The notes under the pieces: generated by a model | What the model was told of the DNA's origin: nothing | The model's input: the letters and a program-made list of their open reading frames with translations, nothing else | Databases searched by the model: none | Source of the DNA: Verrucomicrobiota bacterium | GTDB taxonomy: Bacteria > Verrucomicrobiota > Kiritimatiellia > RFP12 > UBA1067 | Direction of reading: 5' to 3' | NCBI GenBank assembly: GCA_016288465.1 | Contig: JAEEZC010000066.1 | Coordinates: forward strand, 1-37,100 | DNA: 37,100 nucleotides | Part shown: positions 25,787 to 33,611 of the stretch, piece by piece | How positions within the stretch are numbered: the stretch's first letter is position 1 | Layout: every line of letters begins with the position of its first letter | Made by a program: the position numbers and the translations under genes

Positions 25787-26233
25787 ATGTCGGAGATGTA
25801 TGACAGACTTATGACGGACATGAAGTCCGCGATGAAGGATCATGACATGGTGACGGTGAACGCGATACGCGGAGTCATCGCCAAGGCGAAGGACCTCACG
25901 GTAAACGCGGGCAAGGAGATGACTGACGACGCTCTCGTCTCCGTGATAGCGAAGGGCGCAAAGCAGCGCGAGGAGTCCATCGCGCAGTTCACCGCCGCCG
26001 GTCGCGCGGAGCTTGCGGCCGCCGAGCAGAGCGAGCTTGCGCTTCTGAAGAAGTACCTGCCCGCGCAGCTTGGCGAGGAAGAGGTCGCCGCGGTCGTGAA
26101 GGCCGTCATAGCCGAGACAGGCGCCGCGTCCAAAAAGGACATGGGCCGCGTCATGAAGGAGACGATGGCGCGACTCAAGGGCCAGGCGGACGGCAAGCTG
26201 GTGTCGAAGCTTGTCGGCGCTGCGCTGCACTGA
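25787..26233 (+). CDS. GatB/YqeY domain-containing protein
   Basis: YDRLMTDMKSAMKDHDMVTVNAIRGVIAKAK... AELALLKKYLPAQL-type YqeY pattern. Confidence 0.93.
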   Translation: MSEMYDRLMTDMKSAMKDHDMVTVNAIRGVIAKAKDLTVNAGKEMTDDALVSVIAKGAKQREESIAQFTAAGRAELAAAEQSELALLKKYLPAQLGEEEVAAVVKAVIAETGAASKKDMGRVMKETMARLKGQADGKLVSKLVGAALH

Positions 26234-26251
26234 GCCCTGCGATGCCCGCCC

Positions 26252-26731
26252 GTGGACACGATCAGCGCGGAGAGACGGTCGAAGGTGATGTCGGCGATAC
26301 GCTCGCGCGACACGCTGCCTGAAGTCTGCGTAAGAAAGATGCTGTGGGCGAACGGGTACCGCTTCCGCGTGTGCGACAGGCGCATTGTCGGGCATCCGGA
26401 CATAGTGATACCGAAGTGCCGCGCTCTTGTCGAGATTCGCGGATGCTTCTGGCATCAGCATGGATGGGAGTGGGACGGGCGCAAGCTGGTGCGGACGTCC
26501 GTCTGCGCCGCGGCGACGAGGCCTAAGTCCAACCGCGCGTTCTGGAACGCCAAGTTCAGGCGCAACGTCCGTCGCGACGCCGAGCACGAGCGGGCGTGGG
26601 CGGAGCAGGGGTGGAACCTCATTGTCGTCTGGGAATGCGCGCTTAAAACAGAGGACGAACGCGAAAAGACGTTCGCGTTCGTCCTTCGTCATCTCGCCAG
26701 CTGGGCCAAGTCCGGCAGGCGGAGACGCTAG
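26252..26731 (+). CDS. vsr: Very short patch repair endonuclease (Vsr)
   Basis: ERRSKVMSAIRSRDTLPEVCVRKMLWANGYRFRV..GHPDIVIPKCRALVEIRGCFWHQHGW; GTG start. Confidence 0.92.
   Translation: MDTISAERRSKVMSAIRSRDTLPEVCVRKMLWANGYRFRVCDRRIVGHPDIVIPKCRALVEIRGCFWHQHGWEWDGRKLVRTSVCAAATRPKSNRAFWNAKFRRNVRRDAEHERAWAEQGWNLIVVWECALKTEDEREKTFAFVLRHLASWAKSGRRRR
26652..26685. repeat. 14-bp perfect inverted repeat inside vsr
   Basis: AGGACGAACGCGAA-aagacg-TTCGCGTTCGTCCT. Confidence 0.9.
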
Positions 26732-26740
26732 GCGCAGGTC

Positions 26741-28387
26741 TCAGTTGCGCCTTACCGCTTCGAAATAGGGCAGGCGGTCGAGAGGGGTCCTGACCGTGAT
26801 CTTTGCGGGACCGTTGACGATTTCGCCTTCGTCGGACTTCCAGACGCCAGGCGGAACGATCACTTCGCGCTCCGCTGCGCCCTTGGCTGTCTGAGGCGCG
26901 ACCAGGAGGTCCGTTCCCATCAGGAACTCGTCGCGGACTTCCGCATAGCCCATGCCCGGATAGTTGTATTCCAGGTTGCGAAGGATCGGCTCGCCCGTCT
27001 TCGCGGCGTTTCTGACGCACTCCATGATGTAGGGGACGTGAGCCTGCCGGACGGAGACCGCCTTCTTCACGGCTGCGAGGTGGCGTTCGTCCAGGACGCG
27101 CTTCGGAGAGGCCGACAGCTGCATCATAGGGCAGAGAGCGTGGATCTGCGCGGAGCGCACGAAGAGCTCCTGCTCGAAAGGGGAGCCGGGGATGAAGGCG
27201 ACCCAGTCTCCGCCGCCGACCATGTCTGGGCAGATGAAGGGATAGCCCATGAGTCCTGCGCCGATCATGTCCGCGATGATGCGCGGCAGGGCCGCCCATT
27301 CGTGCATCTTGTCGTGCAGGCGCATGACAACGGGCTCTTCCTGGAACCTGAAGCAGTTGCGCAGTTCGCTGTACGGGTACATGAGCGCATAGGCAGCGTA
27401 GCCGTTGTTGAGCGAGCCGCTTGTTGCCGCAGGGTCTTCGGCGGAGCATTTGGACAGGTCGTATGCCGCAAGGTCGGCGCCGTCGAGCTTGAAGCCGTCC
27501 ACGTTGAAGTCGGAGACGAGAGAGTCGAGCGTCTCCTTGAACCAGGCGTTGGCGTTGGGGTGGGAGAAGTCGAGGAACGCCGACACGCCGTTCCACCAGT
27601 CGCATGCCTGCGGCTTCGGGACGCCGTGGTCCTTTACGGAGCGGTCCCTGCAGGCGAGGAGGCCTCCGCGAGTCGGCCATCCGCGCACGTCGTCGGGATT
27701 CTGCCCCCATGCTATGCGGCGGTAAGCCGGCAGGTCCATGCCGACGTAAGGGCACATCCACAGCATGACCTTGAAGCCCTTTTCGTGAAGCACGTCGACC
27801 ATGCCTTTCGGGTCTGGGAACCGCGAGGGCTCGAAGCGCCAGTCGCCGTAGCCGGCCTGCCATGTGTCGTCAATCATCAGCACGCCTGCGGGAAAGCCGA
27901 GCGCGAGCATGTCGTCGGCGTAGGCGAGCACGTCCTTCTGGTTCTGGTGGTAGGTGAGCTCTATCCACGTGTTGTACTGCGGCGACGTGAAGAACAGTTC
28001 CGGCGGATGTCGGCCCTTTGCGGGGAAGTGCCTTGCCGATGCGTGGCGAAAGGCCTCCGCGAGCGTCGCGCCTCCGTTCTCGACGACGACAGGCGAGGCC
28101 GACTTGACCCTGATTTCGCCGTTGGCTATTTCGAACCCTGCCTGCGCATCAGTCCAGATGACGCGGCCCTGGTCGGACACGAGGAACGATGCGCACTGGT
28201 TGGAGTAGTTGCTCTTGCGCAGATCCACAGAGATGCCGGACTTGGCGTTGAAGGGCATCTGGCGGCCGAACTGATTGGCTACGCCCCACCAGTTCTCGCC
28301 CTTGTTCATCTTGACGGTTTCGGCGTCTGACGCGAGGGCGGCGAACGCTGCGACTGCGGCGGTTGCGAGGGTTGCTAGTGTTTTCAT
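26741..28387 (-). CDS. Secreted glycoside hydrolase, GH31-like (alpha-glucosidase/xylosidase type)
   Basis: Signal peptide MKTLATLATAAVAAFAALA; FTSPQYNTWIELTYHQNQKDVLAYADDM..GVLMIDDTWQ..FKVMLWMCPYV..VDGFKLDGADL. Confidence 0.88.
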   Translation of the reverse strand: MKTLATLATAAVAAFAALASDAETVKMNKGENWWGVANQFGRQMPFNAKSGISVDLRKSNYSNQCASFLVSDQGRVIWTDAQAGFEIANGEIRVKSASPVVVENGGATLAEAFRHASARHFPAKGRHPPELFFTSPQYNTWIELTYHQNQKDVLAYADDMLALGFPAGVLMIDDTWQAGYGDWRFEPSRFPDPKGMVDVLHEKGFKVMLWMCPYVGMDLPAYRRIAWGQNPDDVRGWPTRGGLLACRDRSVKDHGVPKPQACDWWNGVSAFLDFSHPNANAWFKETLDSLVSDFNVDGFKLDGADLAAYDLSKCSAEDPAATSGSLNNGYAAYALMYPYSELRNCFRFQEEPVVMRLHDKMHEWAALPRIIADMIGAGLMGYPFICPDMVGGGDWVAFIPGSPFEQELFVRSAQIHALCPMMQLSASPKRVLDERHLAAVKKAVSVRQAHVPYIMECVRNAAKTGEPILRNLEYNYPGMGYAEVRDEFLMGTDLLVAPQTAKGAAEREVIVPPGVWKSDEGEIVNGPAKITVRTPLDRLPYFEAVRRN

Positions 28388-28394
28388 GTGTTGA

Positions 28395-28403
28395 ATTATA
28401 CCA
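28395..28403 (-). promoter_or_regulatory. Extended -10 TGGTATAAT, 7 nt from GH31 ATG
   Basis: ATTATACCA on + strand. Confidence 0.8.
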
Positions 28404-28468
28404 TTTCCAAGCGGCCTGTTGGTAGTGGCTGTGCGTTTCGGCGGGATGGTGACGTTTGGCGTTTTTTC

Positions 28469-28477
28469 TGCTATACT
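28469..28477 (+). promoter_or_regulatory. Extended -10 TGCTATACT for the TetR gene
   Basis: Motif match. Confidence 0.65.
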
Positions 28478-28580
28478 ACGCGCCTGTTATGGCGAAGTGT
28501 GCTTTAGTTGCTGACTCTGCGGCACCTGCGATGCGGTGCGCGGCGTTAGCGTCTGTCGTGAGGGAGGGAATGTAGTCTCT

Positions 28581-29177
28581 ATGGCGCAGAAAGTCGATCA
28601 TGAGGTTCGCAGAAGGGAGATTTCCCAGTGCGCCATGCATCTTTTCTCGGAGTTTGGCTACGAGAACGTATCCCTGATTCGCATTGCTGACGAGGCGGGC
28701 ATCGCCAGAACCATAATCTACCGCTATTTCCGCTCGAAGCGCGAGGTGATGGATGCGGCGATATTGTTTGTCACGTCAGAGGTGGAGCGCCGCTGTTCCG
28801 AGATAATGCTGTCGCGAGAGTCGGCGCTTGACCGTCTGGAGCGAGTGTGCGCCGCCGTGGCAGAGGAGATGTTCGAGCATCAGGAGTTCGTAATCGCGAT
28901 CTTCGACTTTGTGAGCGGGCTTGTTCGGTCCGGAACCGACATGACGAGCGGAGTCGGCGACTTCACCGCTGGCACTCGCAACGCCATAAAGCGCCTTCTG
29001 AAGCATGCCTCAAGGTGTGGCGAAATCTCGTCCGAACTTGATGTCAACGCCATCGCAGATGCCATCTACGCGGGTTTTGAGGCTTGCACGGTGAGGCTTG
29101 TCCTTAGGTCGGAGACTAGTGCAGACGCCGCGAAACTGCGGTTTTCTCAGATTATTCGTGCATTAAGGCGTAGTTAA
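28581..29177 (+). CDS. TetR/AcrR family transcriptional regulator
   Basis: RRREISQCAMHLFSEFGYENVSLIRIADEAGIARTIIYRYFRSKREVMDAAI N-terminal TetR HTH. Confidence 0.92.
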   Translation: MAQKVDHEVRRREISQCAMHLFSEFGYENVSLIRIADEAGIARTIIYRYFRSKREVMDAAILFVTSEVERRCSEIMLSRESALDRLERVCAAVAEEMFEHQEFVIAIFDFVSGLVRSGTDMTSGVGDFTAGTRNAIKRLLKHASRCGEISSELDVNAIADAIYAGFEACTVRLVLRSETSADAAKLRFSQIIRALRRS

Positions 29178-29200
29178 CGCTTTGTGACAAACTTTTTTAA

Positions 29201-29245
29201 AATGTCGCATTGACAAGTTGCGACATTTTTCGGTATAATGTCGCA
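29201..29245. promoter_or_regulatory. Operator: three AATGTCGCA half-sites in alternating orientation with 9-bp gaps, overlapping -35 TTGACA and -10 TATAAT
   Basis: AATGTCGCA 29201-29209; TGCGACATT 29219-29227; AATGTCGCA 29237-29245; TTGACA 29210-29215; TATAAT 29234-29239 (18-bp spacer). Confidence 0.85.
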
Positions 29246-29273
29246 ATCATTCGTCAAGAAAGGTTACGACACG

Positions 29274-30563
29274 ATGAAGAAAACATGTTTGGCGTCTCTG
29301 CTGGTACTCACAACGGCCACGGCGTACTCCGCCGGCTTTTCGCTTTATGAGCCGTCGACGTATGCGACTGCGATGGGAGGCGCGCTTCTGGGCAGGGGGC
29401 ATGACGGCTCGGCAAACACGATCAACCCTGCCACTCTTACCGACATCACGAACTTCATGGTCACGGTCGGCTTCGTGACCGAGCATCCTCGCGCCAGAGT
29501 CAAGACGGCGAACGGAGGGGCTTCGCCGATGGATCCCGGCTTCTTCGTTCTGCCTCACGCGCATATCGTCGCTCCGCTTCCGATGGACTTCACGTTCGGT
29601 TTCGGCATGGGCGCGGACTATGGTCTTGGCACGCACTACACGAAGGACTTCCCGACGTCGTGGAACTCGCAGGAGACGACGATCCAGGGTTTCGTGTTCA
29701 ACCCCAATCTCGCCTACAAGGTAACTGACAAGTGGTCCGTCGCGGCGGGTGCGCGGTGCCTCTACTTCGACTTCGATCAGTATTCCTATCCTTTTGCCGG
29801 CACTGGCGTCGACAGGCTCACCAGGGCGTACGGCATGAACACCGACCTTGAGCACGCCCGGCAGCATCTTAAGGGCGACAACAACGGGCGCAACTGGGGC
29901 TGGCAGCTCGGCACGAGCTACAAGATCCGCGACGACCTTTCGGTCGGTGCCGTGTACAAGTCCCGCATTCTTACGCACGTTCGCGGCAAGACGCGCCTGC
30001 ATCCCTCGAACCAGCAGGTTATCCAGGGCATGAGCAGGCTTGGGTACGACTACACGTTCCTGAGCGGCCCCGCCTCTGCCGACCTCGAGATTCCGCAGTC
30101 CATCGCGTTCGGCGCGAACTGGGACATCACCGACAAGTGGCATTTGGGCTCCGCCGTCACGTGGACGGACTGGTCGTCGATCGACACGATCCACTTCATC
30201 CTCGGCCCGAACCGCAAGGACAATCCGAAGCACCTCGGCTGGCACGACTCGTGGCGTTTCTCGTTTGCGCCGTCCTACGACTTCACCGAGAACTGGACGG
30301 GCATAATGTCATACGTCTACGACACAAACGTCTGCAGCTCCAACCAGGAGTCGACGATGCTTCCTCCCGGCGACCGGCACATTCTTTCGTGGGGTCTTGC
30401 GTGGAAGGCGACGGAGAATCTCGAGTTCGACCTCTGCTACTCCCTTGTTCTCATGCAGAGCAGCTCCATGCACAGCACGGACCCGACGCGCGGAGATTTC
30501 AGGCTTGAATGCCACCGCGGTCTGTCGCATGCAGGCGGTTTTTCCGTCATTTACCGCTTCTGA
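29274..30563 (+). CDS. OmpP1/FadL-family outer membrane transport protein
   Basis: Signal peptide then AGFSLYEPSTYATAMGGALLGRGHDGSANTINPATLTDI; C-terminal aromatic ...SVIYRF. Start 29274, since the 29238 ATG lies in the -10 box. Confidence 0.92.
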   Translation: MKKTCLASLLVLTTATAYSAGFSLYEPSTYATAMGGALLGRGHDGSANTINPATLTDITNFMVTVGFVTEHPRARVKTANGGASPMDPGFFVLPHAHIVAPLPMDFTFGFGMGADYGLGTHYTKDFPTSWNSQETTIQGFVFNPNLAYKVTDKWSVAAGARCLYFDFDQYSYPFAGTGVDRLTRAYGMNTDLEHARQHLKGDNNGRNWGWQLGTSYKIRDDLSVGAVYKSRILTHVRGKTRLHPSNQQVIQGMSRLGYDYTFLSGPASADLEIPQSIAFGANWDITDKWHLGSAVTWTDWSSIDTIHFILGPNRKDNPKHLGWHDSWRFSFAPSYDFTENWTGIMSYVYDTNVCSSNQESTMLPPGDRHILSWGLAWKATENLEFDLCYSLVLMQSSSMHSTDPTRGDFRLECHRGLSHAGGFSVIYRF

Positions 30564-30618
30564 CGGGCGGTTTTGCCGGAATCTCTCACGGCCCGGATTG
30601 AAAACACGGCATGAAATA

Positions 30619-30627
30619 TGCTATAAT
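30619..30627 (+). promoter_or_regulatory. Extended -10 TGCTATAAT for efp
   Basis: Motif match; SD (gaaagagg) before ATG. Confidence 0.75.
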
Positions 30628-30670
30628 CTGCCTGTTTGTTTAATCCAAACCACTTGAAAGAGGTAAAAGA

Positions 30671-31246
30671 ATGGGCGAAGTCATTGGAGCTGGTGAGCTC
30701 CACAAGGGCGTGAAGCTTCTCATCGACGGGGAGCCGTGGGAGATCACCGAGTTCTCGTTTTCTAAGCCGGGCAAGGGCCAGGCCATATACAACTGCAAGT
30801 TGCGCAACATGGTGACTGGTGGCGGCCAGTCGAGGAGCTATCGGTCAGGCGACAAGTTCGAGAAGCCAGAGCTCATCCAGATGAGCGTGACGTATTCCTA
30901 CGACGACGGCTCCGCCTTCGTGTTCACCGACGAGAACTTCGAGGAGATACGCGTCAGCTACGACGTGATGGGCGACAAGAAGTACTTCCTGATGGACGAG
31001 ATGGAAGTCAAGGCCCTCTTCTTCAACGACAAGGTGATCGGCGTTGATCTGCCCCAGCTCGTCGAGCGCAAGGTGGTCAAGGTCGAGCCCGGCGTCAAGG
31101 GCAACACCGCGTCCGGCAAGGTGACGAAGCCCGCGACCGTCGAAGGCGGCTACGTGCTTGCGGTGCCGCTCTTCATCAACGAGGGCGACGTGATCCGCAT
31201 CAACACCGAGACCGGCGAGTACAACGACCGCACTGCGACCAAGTGA
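30671..31246 (+). CDS. efp: Translation elongation factor P
   Basis: ELHKGVKLLIDGEPWEITEFSFSKPGKGQAIYNCKLRNMVTG...NTETGEYNDR. Confidence 0.95.
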   Translation: MGEVIGAGELHKGVKLLIDGEPWEITEFSFSKPGKGQAIYNCKLRNMVTGGGQSRSYRSGDKFEKPELIQMSVTYSYDDGSAFVFTDENFEEIRVSYDVMGDKKYFLMDEMEVKALFFNDKVIGVDLPQLVERKVVKVEPGVKGNTASGKVTKPATVEGGYVLAVPLFINEGDVIRINTETGEYNDRTATK

Positions 31247-31287
31247 CGCAGCGCAGTCTCCCTTGTCCTTGTAAGCAGGAGGCGACC

Positions 31288-33057
31288 ATGAAGCTCGACC
31301 CAACGAAGATGACGGATTGGCAGGTCGCGGAGGCGGCCGAGTCGAATTCCACGTTCAAGACCGCAGCTCGTCTGGCGGAGGAACTAGGTCTCAAGGAGAG
31401 CGAGTGGGACCCGTACGGCAGGTTCCTCGCCAAGATTGACGTTGAGAAGGTTCTGAGACGTGTCGGCCCCGAGAAGCGGGCGAAGTACATAGACGTCACG
31501 GCAATCACGCCGACGGCGCTGGGCGAGGGCAAGACGACGACCACGCTTGGTCTCGTCGAAGGCCTCGGCAAGCTTGGCAAGAAGGTGATCGGCTGCGTGC
31601 GTCAGCCGTCCGGCGGGCCCACGTTCAACATAAAGGGCTCCGCTGCCGGCGGCGGTCTTGCGCAGGTCGTTCCTCTGACGGCGCTTTCGCTCGGCCTTAC
31701 GGGCGACATCGACGCCATCACCAACGCCAACAACCTCGCGATGGTGGCGCTCAACTCGCGCATGCAGCACGAGCGCAACCACGACGACGCATGGCTCGCC
31801 GAGCGCGGCCTCAAGCGCCTTGACGTCGATCCCGCCCGCATCCAGTTCCGCTGGGCGATGGACTTCTGCGCGCAGGGCCTGAGGAACATAACAATCGGCA
31901 ACGGCGGCAAGCTCGACGGCTTCGCCTGCGAGTCAGGCTTCTACATCACCGTTGCGTCCGAGGTGATGGCGGTTCTCACGATGAGCACCGACCTGAAGGA
32001 TCTGAGGAACCGCCTTTCGCGGATTGTCGTCGCGTATTCGAGGAGCGGAGTCCCCGTGACGACGAAGGACCTTGAGGTCGACGGCGCGATGTGCGCGCTT
32101 CTGGTCAATGCGATCAAGCCGACGCTCATGCAGTCCTTCGAGGGGCAGCCGATGCTGGTGCACGCCGGGCCTTTCGCGAACATCGCAATCGGCCAGAGTT
32201 CGGTTGTGGCCGACAGGCTTGCGTGCGCGCTTGGCGACTACGTCGTCACCGAGAGCGGCTTCGCCAGCGACATGGGCTACGAGAAGTTCTGGAACATCAA
32301 GTGCCGCTGCTCCGGCCTGAAACCCGACGCGGTCGTGCTTGTCGCGACGGTCCGCGCGCTGAAGGCGCACGGCGGCGCGCCGAAGGTGCAGGCGGGGCTT
32401 CCGCTGGACCCGGTCTACACGCACGAGAACCTTGAGCTTCTGCAGCGCGGGTGCGACAATCTGCTCGCGCACATCGACATCATCCGCCGTTCCGGCGTCC
32501 AGCCGGTGGTCTGCCTGAATGCCTTCTATACGGACACGAAGCGCGAGCGCGAGCTTGTAAGGAGCATGGCCGAGAAGGCCGGCGCTACGTTTGCGGTGTC
32601 CGACCACTGGCTAAAGGGCGGCAGCGGCGCGCTGGAGCTTGCCTCCGCGGTCATCAAGGTGTGCGACGAGCCGAACAACTTCGCGTATCTCTGCGACCTT
32701 TCCGAGCCGCTCAAGGACCGCATCGAGAAGCAGGTCCGCGAGGTGTACGGCGGCGACGGCGTCGACTTCGAGCCTCTTGCGCTCGAGAAGCTGGAGAGGC
32801 TGCAGGCCGATCCGGAGACCGCGAAGCTGCCGATCTGCGTTGCGAAGACGCAATACTCGCTCTCTCACGATCCGAGTCTGCTTGGCCGCCCGAAGGGGTG
32901 GCGCATGCCGGTGAGGGACGTGCTGTTCTACCGCGGCGCGGGGCTGATCGTCCCTGTCGCGGGCGATATCAAGCTGATGCCGGGCACGTCCGCGTCGCCT
33001 GCGTACCGCAAGATTGATGTCGATGTCGAGACTGGCAAGGTCCGCGGGCTCTTCTGA
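31288..33057 (+). CDS. fhs: Formate-tetrahydrofolate ligase
   Basis: YIDVTAITPTALGEGKTTTTLGLVEGL..RQPSGGPTFNIKGSAAGGG..LTGDIDAITNANNLAMVAL; SD AGGAGG before ATG 31288. Confidence 0.97.
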   Translation: MKLDPTKMTDWQVAEAAESNSTFKTAARLAEELGLKESEWDPYGRFLAKIDVEKVLRRVGPEKRAKYIDVTAITPTALGEGKTTTTLGLVEGLGKLGKKVIGCVRQPSGGPTFNIKGSAAGGGLAQVVPLTALSLGLTGDIDAITNANNLAMVALNSRMQHERNHDDAWLAERGLKRLDVDPARIQFRWAMDFCAQGLRNITIGNGGKLDGFACESGFYITVASEVMAVLTMSTDLKDLRNRLSRIVVAYSRSGVPVTTKDLEVDGAMCALLVNAIKPTLMQSFEGQPMLVHAGPFANIAIGQSSVVADRLACALGDYVVTESGFASDMGYEKFWNIKCRCSGLKPDAVVLVATVRALKAHGGAPKVQAGLPLDPVYTHENLELLQRGCDNLLAHIDIIRRSGVQPVVCLNAFYTDTKRERELVRSMAEKAGATFAVSDHWLKGGSGALELASAVIKVCDEPNNFAYLCDLSEPLKDRIEKQVREVYGGDGVDFEPLALEKLERLQADPETAKLPICVAKTQYSLSHDPSLLGRPKGWRMPVRDVLFYRGAGLIVPVAGDIKLMPGTSASPAYRKIDVDVETGKVRGLF

Positions 33058-33078
33058 GGTTGCGCCTCTGCCCGGTCC

Positions 33079-33549
33079 GTGGACTTCGCCGCGATAGACT
33101 TCGAGACGGCCGAGTGCCGCGACGGCCGCTCCGGCGAGCCGTGGCAGCTCGGCGTCGCCTTCGTAAGCGGCGGCGAGGTCGTGGACACAAAGGAGTTCCT
33201 ATTTGACGTCGAGGGCGCGCCCGAAAGGGCGCACGGCGGCGGTTCTCTGGGCACGATCCAGTCTTCTTTCGAATCGTGGGCGCCGTTCGTGGAGGGCCGT
33301 CCGCTTGCGGCGCACAACGCGTCCTGCGAGCGGACGATACTCACTCGTGCGGCGCCTTTCACGAAATGGGGGCCGTGGACGGACACGATGAGACTGGCAA
33401 AAGCGCGCTATCCGCGGCTTCCGTCGTATGCGCTGCGCGACCTCTGCGAGATGTTTGGCTGCGTTCCGCGCATGGAAGGGCGCACGTGGCATGACGGCGT
33501 ATACGACGCCGTTGCCTGCGCAAAACTGGCAATGGCGCTCGCAATGTGA
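33079..33549 (+). CDS. DnaQ-like 3'-5' exonuclease
   Basis: FAAIDFETAE..LAAHNASCERTIL..HDGVYDAVACAKL; GTG start. Confidence 0.82.
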   Translation: MDFAAIDFETAECRDGRSGEPWQLGVAFVSGGEVVDTKEFLFDVEGAPERAHGGGSLGTIQSSFESWAPFVEGRPLAAHNASCERTILTRAAPFTKWGPWTDTMRLAKARYPRLPSYALRDLCEMFGCVPRMEGRTWHDGVYDAVACAKLAMALAM

Positions 33550-33568
33550 TGACCGCCGCGCCGATTTT

Positions 33569-33577
33569 TGGTAAAAT
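33569..33577 (+). promoter_or_regulatory. Extended -10 TGGTAAAAT for manB
   Basis: Motif match; SD present. Confidence 0.65.
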
Positions 33578-33611
33578 ATTGGAAAATCCTGAAACGGAGA
33601 GAATATAAGAA

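Noticed and set aside
26732-26756. GGCGCA...TGCGCC inverted repeat as a bidirectional terminator between vsr and the GH31 gene
   Set aside because: Short stem, no U-tract, overlaps the GH31 3' end; insufficient support.
33578-33588. 11-bp match TTGGAAAATCC shared with 23779-23789 (reverse complement)
   Set aside because: Short match, probably chance; no additional shared context.
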